From Alcanivorax quisquiliarum (GTDB lineage Bacteria; Pseudomonadota; Gammaproteobacteria; Pseudomonadales; Alcanivoracaceae), in assembly GCF_023051175.1 (NCBI RefSeq), contig NZ_JALKII010000004.1, positions 1 to 64,000 on the forward strand: 64,000 nucleotides of DNA, written 5' to 3'. This document shows positions 30,140 through 38,895 of the stretch, in pieces (position 1 is the stretch's first letter; every line of letters begins with the position of its first letter). A program made the translations under genes and the position numbers. Below the pieces are notes generated by a model, which made no database searches, had not been told where the DNA came from, and saw only the letters and a list, made by a program, of their open reading frames with translations.

Positions 30140-32074
30140 TCAGTAAAGTGTTACCTTACGGTTTACTTCAAACCGATTGCCTGTTTCGACAACATCAAAC
30201 GCGAACTGGACATCGATACCGCTGACCTGGACGCGTGCTACCTCCAGGGTGAACTCAACGGTCTGACCCTCGACAATCAACTGACCGGTGTGCAGGCCAT
30301 TGATGTAGGGGTTTAGTTGAAGACCCACTGTACCCAATACCGACGCATCCACATTCGACACGGTGTAATCCCCGCCGATTGCGGTGACGCGATACGTGGC
30401 CAGCACCACGTCTGTTGGGCAGGTGCCCACGCAGGTGGTGGTGCGTTCAATGGTACCGTTACTGATGTAAGGCATTTTGATATCCGACCAAGAACTGCCG
30501 GAGTTGTTGACTTCAAGACGCAGACCATCTACCAGGGGTTCCACGGCGGTGATTGTCACCGTGTCAGCCAGACTATCGACTTGTCCATCATTAACGATCA
30601 GTCGAAATACATAGTCCCCCGCCCGATCAGGCGTGAAGCTTGGGGTGGGGCTGGTAGTATCCATCAGCACGGCGTTACTGCCTGAGGCGCGTGAGGTCAT
30701 CGTCCAGGCATAGCTGAGGGTGTCGTCGGCATTGTCGTCATAGCTGTTGGTGCCGTCCAGAAAGACCAGATCACCGATGTTGACGTGTTGGTTCTCGCCG
30801 GCATCAGCAACAGGACGGTAGTTAGGTTCGGCTACGGTGACAGTGATACGGGTTTGCTCACTCTTTAACCCATTGCCCCATACGGTCAAACCGATCACGT
30901 AGTAGCCCGGTGTGTCGTAGGTGATTCGAACATAGGTGCTGGTGTGGCGCCCAGGGATGAGTTCTGATTGCGAACCTTCTGGTTTTGAAACCAACTCCCA
31001 GGTGAATCCCCCCACGGAAGTGCCGTTGGGGTCGACAGTTGCCGCTCTGACGTTCAAGGTCGCCCCCAAGATCGTACTGTAATCACCTTCCTGAATCACC
31101 GCGATGGGCGGCAGGGGCTTATCATCCGCTGTTACCGTGACGTTGGTTTGTGCACTGCTAAGCTCACCGTCATCGATAACAAGCCCAATCACGTACACAC
31201 CCGGAAGATCAGCGGTGAATGTCGGGCTAACTGTATCCGCCCCACCCAATACCGCTGCACTGCCTTCAGGCTTTGACACAATATGCCAAGCGTAAGTAAT
31301 TAAATCACCGTCCGCATCGGCACTGCGACTGCCATCCAGTGTGACCGTGTCACCCTCCGTCACCGTTTGATTCGACCCCGCATGGGCTACCGGCGCGCTG
31401 TTTGGTGTAGCGGCAGTGATAGCGACTTCATCCGTTTCGCTCTCAAGTGCTCCGTCACTGACTACCAGACCTACGACATACACGCCATCCAGATCCGGCG
31501 TAAAGGTCGTGGTCACTGCCCGCGCATTACCCAGCAGTGCGGTGCTGCCCTGTGGCCGCTGAACAAACGCCCACTGATAGGTCAGTGAATCACCGTCCAC
31601 GTCGCTACTGTTGCGTCCATCCAGCGTCACCAGACTGCCGGTCTTCACCGACTGGTCACTACCGGCATCCGCCACTGGCGCACTATTGGCCACCGTTGCC
31701 GTCACGCTCACCGTTACCGGTTCACTGTCAGCGCTACCGTCATTAACAATCAGCTCCAGGACATACTGCCCGGCACTGAGTGCAACGAACGTTGGACGCA
31801 CCGTATCGCCACCCACCAACGACACGCTCTCGCCACCCGGGGCGGATACCACGCGCCACTGGTACGACAACGCATCGCCGTCTTCGTCGAAGCTCTTGGT
31901 GCCGTCTAGTACAACGGTGTCACCCACTTTGACGTTTTGGTTATTCCCAGCATGGGCAATTGGCTCGGCATTCACCGCCCCACCACCACCACTGGAAGAC
32001 CCGCCTCCGCCGCAGGCGGCAAGCGATAAGAAAATTACCACGGCCAGAATTCGAGCAAACCAGGCAGGATACAT
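30140..32074 (-). CDS. PKD/cadherin-like repeat lipoprotein
   Basis: A 644-residue exported lipoprotein. The signal ends SLAACGGGGSSSGGGG (Cys21). Five beta-sandwich repeats of about 95 residues follow: four canonical PKD-type units with P-V-A-D-A-G, LDG-S-D-DGD and YxW cores, and one divergent unit (third from the C-terminal end). The last 110 residues form a different domain with a Cys pair (TTCVGTCP). Such repeat proteins commonly serve adhesion or surface scaffolding. No catalytic motif is seen. It has its own terminator and sits in the accessory stretch between pncC and mutS. Confidence 0.87.
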   Translation of the reverse strand: MYPAWFARILAVVIFLSLAACGGGGSSSGGGGAVNAEPIAHAGNNQNVKVGDTVVLDGTKSFDEDGDALSYQWRVVSAPGGESVSLVGGDTVRPTFVALSAGQYVLELIVNDGSADSEPVTVSVTATVANSAPVADAGSDQSVKTGSLVTLDGRNSSDVDGDSLTYQWAFVQRPQGSTALLGNARAVTTTFTPDLDGVYVVGLVVSDGALESETDEVAITAATPNSAPVAHAGSNQTVTEGDTVTLDGSRSADADGDLITYAWHIVSKPEGSAAVLGGADTVSPTFTADLPGVYVIGLVIDDGELSSAQTNVTVTADDKPLPPIAVIQEGDYSTILGATLNVRAATVDPNGTSVGGFTWELVSKPEGSQSELIPGRHTSTYVRITYDTPGYYVIGLTVWGNGLKSEQTRITVTVAEPNYRPVADAGENQHVNIGDLVFLDGTNSYDDNADDTLSYAWTMTSRASGSNAVLMDTTSPTPSFTPDRAGDYVFRLIVNDGQVDSLADTVTITAVEPLVDGLRLEVNNSGSSWSDIKMPYISNGTIERTTTCVGTCPTDVVLATYRVTAIGGDYTVSNVDASVLGTVGLQLNPYINGLHTGQLIVEGQTVEFTLEVARVQVSGIDVQFAFDVVETGNRFEVNRKVTLY

Positions 32075-32323
32075 ACTGTCTCTTCCCCTAATACTTCCCT
32101 ATACCAAGGAGCAAAGCGCGCCGGCGCAGCACTCCATGTCTCCTGATAAAAAACCCCGGGGATATCTGTTCAATAGACGCTCTGCGCTCTTTTTTTCACC
32201 TTTTTCTACATCCAGCACAGAGAAAACATCATACAACATCATATTTAGGCCATCAATCGCCGTTCCACACCGTTCTGAAGGGCTTCGTCATCTGCTGAAC
32301 TGCCGGGAAAGCAGGAGCCACCC

Positions 32324-32650
32324 ATGAAAGACCCAAAGCAATTGATAGGTGCACGCATCAGCACTCTGCGCCGGGCACGGCACATGACACAAAATGACCT
32401 GGCAGAGAAGGTGGGAGTGGATGGCCGACACATTTCCCGGCTGGAAACAGGCAAATACTTCCCGTCCCTGGATACTCTGGTGACCATGGCCAGGGTGCTT
32501 GAGGTGGAGCTTCAGGAGTTCTTTCTGTTTCCCACGGTGGAAACAGAAACCGAAATGCGAGAGGCCCTGATCGCCATCGTTCATCAGGCACCGGCGCCTG
32601 TACTCAGAGAGCTGCTTTCATTCGCCCGCAATCTCATGGCGCACCGTTAG
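32324..32650 (+). CDS. XRE-family helix-turn-helix regulator
   Basis: A 108-residue DNA-binding protein. The N-terminal Cro/C1-type helix-turn-helix (about residues 6-62) reads LIGARISTLRRARHMTQNDLAEKVG with a recognition helix in DGRHISRLETGKYFP. The C-terminal 45 residues are a short helical tail. CAGGAG lies 8 nt before the ATG. It has no adjacent toxin or restriction partner, and diverges from the PKD lipoprotein gene across 249 bp. It may control that neighbour. Confidence 0.88.
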   Translation: MKDPKQLIGARISTLRRARHMTQNDLAEKVGVDGRHISRLETGKYFPSLDTLVTMARVLEVELQEFFLFPTVETETEMREALIAIVHQAPAPVLRELLSFARNLMAHR

Positions 32651-33102
32651 CCCGCCCATTCAGCAACGCCGGCCATCATCAAACCACCCCTCCGCAGAAG
32701 CAGCTTCGCGCCCCTGCGCTCGCGAACCTCGAAACCTCTGGAACCCAGCGCCATGCAAGTTTTCCATGAGGCTCGCACACGGCAGCGACGGCCCACGCTG
32801 GGCCCGGCTGGCTGCGTCAAAACGGAACAACGGATACCTGTTCGCCTCCTCGCGACGCACGTTTCCTGTTACTCGCCCGGCCATCCTCCGCCCGTGCCTG
32901 GCCAGCAGCCCGGATAGTGGCTGCGCCTCGCATTTGTTATGCTTCACCACTTGCTTCAGTTCGAAATGCCCATTTTCTGATCGCTCATATTCAGCGCCAG
33001 GTATCGTCGCCAGCCTCATGCCGGAACTGGCTGCGGGCTGAAGCGCGCATATAAAAAGCCTCTTTTAAAACCGAACGCCAGGATTCAAGGAAAACGCCCC
33101 AC
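32651..33102. other. 452-bp stretch upstream of mutS
   Basis: A minus-strand frame of 119 codons (32660-33019) is open but lacks a ribosome site and any recognised domain. I do not call it a gene. The mutS promoter should lie in the 3' part of this stretch. Confidence 0.45.
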
Positions 33103-35667
33103 ATGTCGAAGGACGATTTCAGCGCCCACACCCCCATGATGCAGCAATACCTCCGCATCAAGGCCGAGCACCCCAATCAGCTGGTGTTCTACCGCATGGG
33201 CGATTTCTACGAGCTGTTCTTCGGCGATGCCGAAAAGGCCGCTCGCCTGCTGGATATCACCCTCACCGCTCGCGGGCAGTCCAGTGGCAAGCCGATCCCC
33301 ATGGCCGGGGTGCCTTACCACGCGGCCGAGGGTTATCTGGCGCGGCTGGTACGGTTGGGTGAATCGGTTGCGATCTGCGAGCAATTTGGTGATCCGACGG
33401 CCGGCAAGGGCCCGATGGAGCGGCGCGTGGCGCGCATTGTCACGCCGGGCACGGTCAGTGATGAGGCGCTGCTGGATGAGCGCCGTGACAATCTGCTGTG
33501 TGCGCTGGCGCAGCACGGCGATCACTTCGCTGCGGCAAGCCTGGATCTCGCTGCCGGACGCTTTACCGTCACGCAGCTTGACGGCCACGAAGCGCTGCTT
33601 GCCCTGCTGGAGCGCTGGCAGCCGGCGGAGCTGCTTTACAGTGAAGATGCTCTGCTGCCGGAGAGCGTGCGCCAGCGCACTGGCGCACGTTCGCGGCCAG
33701 TGTGGGAGTTTGATGCCGAGGTTGGCAAGCGCCAGCTGTGTCAGCAGTTCGGCACGCACGATCTCAGCGGTTTCGGCAGCCCTGGCGCGCTGGAAATCGC
33801 CGCAGCGGGTTGCCTGCTGCAATACGCTCGCGACACCCAGCGCACCAGCCTGCCGCATGTGCGCGGCTTGCGCCGTGAGGATCACAATGCCGGCATTCAG
33901 CTGGATGCCGCCACGCGCCGTAATCTGGAGCTGGTGCAAACGCTGGATGGCCGTGACACGCACACCCTCGCCTGGGTGCTCGACAGCACCACCACTGCCA
34001 TGGGCGCGCGCCTGCTGCGCCGCTGGATCAATCAGCCGCTGCGTGATCGCACCACGCTGCTGCAACGGCAGGAGCGGGTTGCGCGGCTGCGCCAGGGCTG
34101 GTTGTTCGAGGAGTTGCGCCGCGTGCTGGAAGATGTCGGTGATATGGAGCGCATCCTCGGCAGAGTAGCGCTGCGTTCGGCCCGGCCGCGCGATCTCACT
34201 CGTTTGGCGCAAAGTCTGCACGCGCTGCCGCGTATTCACGGTTTGCTGGATGATGACAATCCGGTGCTGGCATCGCTGAAAAAATCGTTGACGTTGTTTC
34301 CCGAGGAAGCTGATCTGCTGCAACGGGCAGTGATAGAAAATCCGCCCATGCTGATTCGCGATGGCGGTGTCGTGGCACCAGGTTACAACGCCGAGCTGGA
34401 TGAGCTGCGCGCTATCAGCCAGAACGCCGGCGACGTATTGGTGGCGATCGAGAAGCGCGAGCGCGAGCGCACTGGCCTGAGCACATTGCGCGTGAAATAT
34501 AACCGCGTGCATGGCTATTACATCGAGCTGTCCCGGCGTGAGGCGGAGCAGGCGCCGGCAGATTATGTGCGCCGGCAAACGATGAAAAACGCCGAGCGCT
34601 TTATCACGCCCGAGCTTAAAACATTCGAAGACAAGGCGCTCTCTGCCAACAGCCGTGCGCTGGCGCTGGAGAAAACCCTTTACGACGAGTTGCTGGAGAA
34701 AATCGCCGAGCGGCTTGGTCTGTTACAGGAATCCGCTGCGCTGCTGGCCGAGGTGGATGTGTTGTGCTGCTTTGCGGAGCGCTGCGAAGTACTCGGCTAT
34801 GTGCTGCCGGAACTGGTCGATGAACCGATACTGGAAATCGTCGATGGCCGCCACCCGGTGGTGGAGCAGGTGCTCGACGATGCGTTCGTGCCCAACAGCC
34901 TGCATCTGGATCGCCAGCGGCGAATGCTGATTATCACCGGCCCGAACATGGGCGGTAAATCCACCTATATGCGGCAGACTGCATTGATTGCGCTGATGGC
35001 GCACATTGGCTGCGGTGTGCCCGCCGCCGGCGCCAGGATCGGGCCGCTGGATCGCATCTTCACGCGCATCGGCTCGTCGGATGATCTGGCTGGCGGCCGC
35101 TCGACCTTTATGGTGGAAATGGCCGAGACGGCGAATATTCTCAACCATGCCACCAGCGAAAGCCTGGTGCTGATGGATGAGATCGGCCGAGGCACCAGCA
35201 CTTTTGATGGCCTTGCACTGGCCTGGGCGGCAGCTCGCCACCTGGGCACCGAGTTGCAGCCCTTTACGCTGTTTGCCACGCATTATTTTGAGCTGACACA
35301 GCTGGCGGACGAGATGCCTGCCGTCTTCAATGCGCATCTTTCTGCCGCCGAGCACGAGGACAATATTGTTTTTCTGCACCGCGTGCAGGAAGGGCCGGCC
35401 AGCCGCAGTTACGGATTGCAGGTTGCCCAGCTGGCGGGTGTGCCGCCGATCGTGATCCGGCAGGCGAGAGAAAAGCTGACCGAGCTTGAGAATGGTGCGC
35501 CGGGCGACCCGGCCCGAGCGGCACCCGCTGCGGCTGCTTCGCCCCTTCAGCCGGACATGTTCGCCGCGCCCTCCCGCGTGGAACAGGAGCTGCGCCAGCT
35601 CGAGCCAGACAATCTGACGCCCAAGCAGGCACTTGAGGCGCTTTATCAGCTACGCCAGCTGCTTTGA
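33103..35667 (+). CDS. mutS: DNA mismatch repair protein MutS
   Basis: Recognises base mismatches and small loops and recruits MutL. The 854-residue protein has the mismatch-binding F-Y-E motif in [11 protein letters not shown] near residue 35, the central lever/clamp domains, and the ATPase core with Walker [10 protein letters not shown] near residue 613, followed by [12 protein letters not shown]. The C-terminus has the P-rich linker and dimerisation tail. The ATG at 33103 follows AAGGAAAA. fdxA follows on the same strand. In Pseudomonas, mutS normally sits close to pncC-recA; here about 25 kb separates them. Confidence 0.98.
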   Translation: MSKDDFSAHTPMMQQYLRIKAEHPNQLVFYRMGDFYELFFGDAEKAARLLDITLTARGQSSGKPIPMAGVPYHAAEGYLARLVRLGESVAICEQFGDPTAGKGPMERRVARIVTPGTVSDEALLDERRDNLLCALAQHGDHFAAASLDLAAGRFTVTQLDGHEALLALLERWQPAELLYSEDALLPESVRQRTGARSRPVWEFDAEVGKRQLCQQFGTHDLSGFGSPGALEIAAAGCLLQYARDTQRTSLPHVRGLRREDHNAGIQLDAATRRNLELVQTLDGRDTHTLAWVLDSTTTAMGARLLRRWINQPLRDRTTLLQRQERVARLRQGWLFEELRRVLEDVGDMERILGRVALRSARPRDLTRLAQSLHALPRIHGLLDDDNPVLASLKKSLTLFPEEADLLQRAVIENPPMLIRDGGVVAPGYNAELDELRAISQNAGDVLVAIEKRERERTGLSTLRVKYNRVHGYYIELSRREAEQAPADYVRRQTMKNAERFITPELKTFEDKALSANSRALALEKTLYDELLEKIAERLGLLQESAALLAEVDVLCCFAERCEVLGYVLPELVDEPILEIVDGRHPVVEQVLDDAFVPNSLHLDRQRRMLIITGPNMGGKSTYMRQTALIALMAHIGCGVPAAGARIGPLDRIFTRIGSSDDLAGGRSTFMVEMAETANILNHATSESLVLMDEIGRGTSTFDGLALAWAAARHLGTELQPFTLFATHYFELTQLADEMPAVFNAHLSAAEHEDNIVFLHRVQEGPASRSYGLQVAQLAGVPPIVIRQAREKLTELENGAPGDPARAAPAAAASPLQPDMFAAPSRVEQELRQLEPDNLTPKQALEALYQLRQLL

Positions 35668-35784
35668 AAACCGCCCGCTCCCTTGCCAGGGAGCAGAGCC
35701 GCCGGCTGCCAACAGCCGTTTGCCTGAACAAGGTGAACTGGCTAGACTAGCGCCGCCGAGCCAGCGACACCACGAGGACCGACT

Positions 35785-36108
35785 ATGACGTTCGTAGTAG
35801 GCGAAAACTGTATCAATTGCAAACACACCGACTGCGTTGAAGTCTGTCCGGTGGATTGTTTCTATGAAGGCCCGAACTTTCTGGTCATCCATCCTGACGA
35901 GTGCATCGATTGTGCGCTGTGCGAGCCGGAGTGCCCGGTGAACGCCATCTTCTCCGAAGATGAGCTGCCGGACGATCAGCAGGAATTCCTCAAGATCAAC
36001 GCCGAACTCGCCGAGCAGTGGCCGAACATCACCGAGTTGAAAGATGCCCTGCCGGATGCCGCCGAGTGGGATGGCAAGCCAGGCAAGCTGAAGCTGCTGG
36101 TTCGTTAA
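35785..36108 (+). CDS. fdxA: Seven-iron ferredoxin FdxA
   Basis: A 107-residue electron carrier with one [3Fe-4S] and one [4Fe-4S] cluster. The first Cys set is in [17 protein letters not shown] and the second is [12 protein letters not shown]. The C-terminal 40 residues match the long-tail type found in pseudomonads. It follows mutS by about 117 bp. A terminator at 36191-36218 closes the unit. The rsmZ-type RNA lies convergent just downstream, as in Pseudomonas. Confidence 0.97.
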   Translation: MTFVVGENCINCKHTDCVEVCPVDCFYEGPNFLVIHPDECIDCALCEPECPVNAIFSEDELPDDQQEFLKINAELAEQWPNITELKDALPDAAEWDGKPGKLKLLVR

Positions 36109-36190
36109 GCTTGCTGTGCCGGCCGGTTAGCCGAGATGCCCGGCGTGAGGCAGCGTCGTCGACGCGCCACCCGTGCGATGCACCCCCAAG

Positions 36191-36218
36191 CGCCCGATGT
36201 AACACGTCGGGCGTTTTT
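36191..36218 (+). terminator. Rho-independent terminator of fdxA
   Basis: CGCCCGA and TCGGGCG (36191-36197, 36207-36213) form a stem with a 9-nt loop and are followed by TTTTT. It lies 83 bp beyond the fdxA stop. Confidence 0.88.
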
Positions 36219-36470
36219 GTTTCAGGCAACCCCCGCACCACCGCCTTGGTCACAAGTGCAAGGCATTAGCTCCTCGCCCCGCCCTAGACGTAAAGTGCAC
36301 GCATTGATTGCTCGCCCGGCCGTGGCCGCAACGTGCACGGCATTGCCCGCTCTTCCGGCGTTGAGTACACGGCACTGGCTGCTCTGTTACAGGCTATTGT
36401 GGATGGCTCGGGCAAGGCGCGGCGGCGTATCCGGGATAGGCAGCAGTAAACGCTTGAAAATCGCGCAAAG

Positions 36471-36500
36471 AAAAAGGGCGGCATCCTGCCGCCCTTTTTT
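36471..36500. terminator. Terminator of the RsmZ-type RNA
   Basis: An 8-bp GC-rich stem (36476-36483 with 36487-36494) with a 3-nt loop is flanked by A5 on the left and T7 on the right. It can act on the minus strand for the small RNA and, in principle, on the plus strand as well. Confidence 0.92.
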
Positions 36501-36590
36501 TCGAGTAATCCTTACCCGTCTTGCGCTCACCTCGACTTCCGTGTCTACCAGTCCTTGGCAAATCCGTGTGCTCGGCATTCCCTGCGACAC
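36471..36590 (-). ncRNA. rsmZ: RsmZ/CsrB-type CsrA-sequestering small RNA
   Basis: Predicted 120-nt RNA on the minus strand. Six GGA motifs occur (plus-strand TCC at 36579, 36563, 36552, 36538, 36509 and 36484). At least three sit in small hairpins: CCA-AGGAC-TGG, GAC-ACGGAA-GTC and GTAA-GGA-TTAC. The 3' end is the terminator GGGCGGCA-GGA-TGCCGCCC plus T run, itself carrying a GGA loop as in known Rsm RNAs. A -10 box TATAGT (36597-36602) puts the start near 36590. A GacA-type palindrome is centred about 180 bp upstream. The location beside fdxA matches Pseudomonas rsmZ. It should bind CsrA dimers and relieve repression. No protein gene on this strand explains the structure. Confidence 0.87.
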
Positions 36591-36596
36591 GCAACT

Positions 36597-36602
36597 ACTA
36601 TA
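36597..36602 (-). promoter_or_regulatory. -10 box of the RsmZ-type RNA
   Basis: TATAGT on the minus strand, 6-7 nt before the predicted start at 36590. The -35 region is poor, as expected for an activator-dependent promoter. Confidence 0.7.
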
Positions 36603-36760
36603 ACAGCCGAATTCGGTCTGTGGATGCGAAGAACAGCGCCTTCAACTAATACCTTCGGCTTACATGATATAAAAAAGCAATAAAATCAACCAGATACACT
36701 CAGGCAATCACAAAGATGCGCTTTTGAAGCACAACAAGTCGCAGGCTTTTCCTACAGCCT

Positions 36761-36780
36761 GTGTAAGCAATCTCTTACAC
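36761..36780. promoter_or_regulatory. GacA-type upstream activating sequence
   Basis: A perfect inverted repeat, GTGTAAG-N6-CTTACAC. It matches the TGTAAG-N6-CTTACA element bound by the response regulator GacA upstream of rsmY/rsmZ in Pseudomonas. Its centre is about 180 bp from the predicted start of the RsmZ-type RNA, the spacing seen there. It implies that the organism has a GacS/GacA system elsewhere. Confidence 0.9.
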
Positions 36781-36887
36781 GGCGAGCAAAAAACCAGCAC
36801 GTGGCAACACGGGAGCCCAGCCAAGGGACTGATGGCAACTTGCCACCATCCGAGCAATCACGGGCGTAAAAGTTACAATCAGGCGCA

Positions 36888-36916
36888 TTTACATAGCAGC
36901 TGCTTACATTTATACG
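36888..36916 (+). promoter_or_regulatory. Sigma-70-like promoter for a divergent small transcript
   Basis: TTTACA (36888-36893) and TATACG (36911-36916) are separated by 17 bp, a good match to the housekeeping consensus. Transcription would start near 36923. It lies between the GacA-type site and the Hpt gene. Confidence 0.6.
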
Positions 36917-36922
36917 TCTGAT

Positions 36923-37056
36923 TTTTAACAGCATTTCCAACGGGGCCGCCCTACCATGACGTTATTGGCCAGGCCAGAACGATCCCCCCAAGGCGCTATA
37001 CACACATAGCGCTCACAACCCCCCCTCTCCACCCTCTTTGGAGAGGGGTTTTTTTT
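36923..37056 (+). ncRNA. Candidate small RNA, or short leader with a 17-residue ORF
   Basis: About 134 nt between a consensus-like promoter and a strong terminator, with no conventional gene. It contains C-rich single-stranded runs, a GCGCTAT-N6-ATAGCGC hairpin (36993-37012), and a 17-codon frame (36956-37009, MTLLARPERSPQGAIHT) without an obvious ribosome site. I cannot assign it to a known RNA family. It could be a regulatory RNA or encode a micropeptide. Support is structural only. Confidence 0.5.
37022..37056 (+). terminator. Strong rho-independent terminator
   Basis: Stem CCCCTCTCC/GGAGAGGGG (37022-37030, 37040-37048) with a 9-nt loop, followed by eight T residues. The plus strand carries no protein gene upstream, so it presumably ends the small transcript at 36923. 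Confidence 0.92.
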
Positions 37057-37115
37057 GCCTGTGTGCGGTTTCCCAGGCATCACTACCCGCCCGGGCCCGG
37101 CATACCGGCAGGCTG

Positions 37116-37463
37116 CTACTCGCTCAAGGTGGTACGCAATGCCTGGCTGGCCTGCTCCACGGCCGCTGAAATCTCCACCAACTGTTGTGCGATCACATCC
37201 GGCGACCAGGCATCCGCTTTTTGCTCCAGCACGGCACAATGAGCCGAGACGGCATAGGCGCCCAGATTACTGCTGCTGCCCTTGAGCGTATGCGCAGCCT
37301 CGCGCAATGCTTTTCGATTGCCCTGCGCATGGCTCTGCCGCAGCTCCTCCAGCCGCTGTGCTGCATCGCGCAGCCAGGCCTCTACCAGCGTCGGGTATTC
37401 CGTGCCCATGATATCGCGCAGTTCCGCTACTACGGTTTCATCCAGCACTGACTGCTGCTCCAT
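37116..37463 (-). CDS. Histidine phosphotransfer (Hpt) domain protein
   Basis: A 115-residue four-helix-bundle phosphotransfer protein for phosphorelays. The phospho-accepting His58 is in REAAHTLKGSSSNLGA, the family signature. It has no other domain. A hybrid kinase lacking an Hpt domain is encoded at 60745-63045 and could need such a partner, although nothing proves pairing. It is read on the opposite strand from the small transcript at 36923. Confidence 0.92.
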   Translation of the reverse strand: MEQQSVLDETVVAELRDIMGTEYPTLVEAWLRDAAQRLEELRQSHAQGNRKALREAAHTLKGSSSNLGAYAVSAHCAVLEQKADAWSPDVIAQQLVEISAAVEQASQALRTTLSE

Positions 37464-37644
37464 CTTCTACTCCCGGGCACTGCGCCCTGCCGCGTTGATA
37501 CATGCCGGCCCGGCCGCAGCGATGAGCGGCGACAAGCTCGCTTCACAAGGGTGGCAGCCGGCCTGATACATACTACAATAGCGCGTCGCGCAACGGCCTG
37601 ATGTTACGCAATCGCCATCGTGGATGGTGCGCGCTTTTCTTAAC

Positions 37645-37721
37645 GCCCCGGTAGCTCAGCTGGATAGAGCAAGTGCCTCCTAAGCGCTAGGTCGGACGTT
37701 CGAATCGTCTCCGGGGCACCA
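37645..37721 (+). tRNA. tRNA-Arg (anticodon CCU)
   Basis: A 77-nt class I tRNA with encoded CCA. The acceptor stem pairs GCCCCGG with CCGGGGC, the anticodon loop is CTCCTAA (CCU, reading AGG), and the T loop is GTTCGAATC. tRNA-Arg(CCU) is a frequent integration site, but no integrase or duplicated 3' end is visible nearby. Confidence 0.97.
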
Positions 37722-38375
37722 ATTGATCCAGCAGGCCATTTTCGCGCTTGCATGGCTGCGCGAAACCCCACTGCCTGAAACCCGCCCGACATCCATCGCG
37801 ATGCAACGGCTTTATCGTGCACTATCTACTATCTGCCGGCTGCCATCGACTGCCCTTCCCATAAGCATTGCTTGAAGGGCCACACCCGGGAATATCTATT
37901 CCAACCGCATTGCCACCATGGTGCTGTTCGAACAGCACATTTCCTGCGGCCGGATACTGCGATCATGCCTGACGGATAAAGCTCTGATCGGTGGCAAGGC
38001 GGCCACCGGCACGGTAACGAGCCCACGAAAAGCCGTGTGCAAAATACCGCGGCGAACACAAGACAGAAAGGAGCCTGATGCGAGCACGTGGATAACACAT
38101 GGAGAATACAAGGGGAGCACAGTGAAAAGGAAAATAGCGAGTACGGTAGAAAACACGGTAGGAAGCACGGAGAAAAATGCAGTTAAAAGCTCAGCGATGA
38201 GCACGGTAACCCACGGCGTGCTGCAAGTGAAAATACCTGGCAGAAGGCACCTTCGAGAGCACGCACAAGGCGATCAACGCGATGTGTATACGACGCGATA
38301 GCCCGGGCACGAACTGCCCGTGCTCCGGCAAATCGCCCCGGCCGCTGGCGCGATATCGGCACCGTGTCGCTGTCG
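37722..38375. other. 654-bp stretch with imperfect AGCACGGT-type repeats
   Basis: No convincing gene is seen. Between about 38110 and 38220 variants of AGCACGGT/AACACGGT recur every 15-25 bp on the plus strand, making repetitive frames on both strands. The frames lack ribosome sites and family resemblance. Confidence 0.5.
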
Positions 38376-38864
38376 TCAGTAAGTCTGCCCGACTGTCCAC
38401 AAGGCTACTGCAAGGCTGCCCAACGCCACCGCCAGTAGCTGGCTCTGCTGTCGGCGGGCGTTGAGCCAGGCCGCAGGCCAGCGGCTGCGATGGGAAGGTA
38501 GGCGCTCCAGCAATGCTGATAACACCAGCGCCAGCAACAACAGCAGCACCGTGAAGGCCAGCGGCAACGACCAGGCCAGCAGCGTCAGCAAAAGCGGCAC
38601 CGCCATCGCCACGCCAAATCCTCCCACCGGCTGGGATGCCTGCTCCTCATGAAAAAGCCCGGCGCAATACAGGCCGGCTATGTGCCACAAATACGCGGTC
38701 GCCAGCATGCAGGCCCAGGCTGCGATGGCGGCACGGTTGCTATCTACCGGCACCCACACGGCCATGCCTGCCAGCACCGCCAACAGCACCAGCGCGTAAT
38801 GCATTCGCATCATCTTCACTGCTCGGGCCGGCATCCGGCTTCCTGTTCCTGTTTCAAGGCGCAT
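38376..38864 (-). CDS. Uncharacterised membrane protein
   Basis: A 162-residue protein with five probable membrane helices (for example YALVLLAVLAGMAVWV and LLLTLLAWSLPLAFTVLLLLLALVLSALL). No motif or family is recognised. AGGAG lies 8 nt upstream of the ATG at 38864. It follows the cardiolipin synthase gene on the same strand with a 31-bp gap, so it is likely cotranscribed with it. Confidence 0.7.
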   Translation of the reverse strand: MRLETGTGSRMPARAVKMMRMHYALVLLAVLAGMAVWVPVDSNRAAIAAWACMLATAYLWHIAGLYCAGLFHEEQASQPVGGFGVAMAVPLLLTLLAWSLPLAFTVLLLLLALVLSALLERLPSHRSRWPAAWLNARRQQSQLLAVALGSLAVALWTVGQTY

Positions 38865-38895
38865 TACATTCTCCTTTCAGTGCCATGCGAGCAGC

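Noticed and set aside
32660-33019. 119-codon minus-strand frame upstream of mutS
   Set aside because: Open by chance in GC-rich DNA, no ribosome site and no family resemblance.
36387-36594. 66-67-codon minus-strand frames over the RsmZ-type RNA
   Set aside because: The GGA motifs, promoter and terminator indicate a non-coding RNA and the frames lack ribosome sites.
36136-36603. 155-codon plus-strand frame after fdxA
   Set aside because: It crosses the fdxA terminator and runs antisense through the RsmZ-type RNA; no ribosome site or domain.
37645-37721. tRNA-Arg(CCU) as an occupied integration site
   Set aside because: No integrase and no duplicated 3' tRNA segment in the window.
37896-38301. 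Open frames on both strands in the stretch after tRNA-Arg
   Set aside because: Repetitive composition from the AGCACGGT-type repeats; no ribosome site or homologue recognised.
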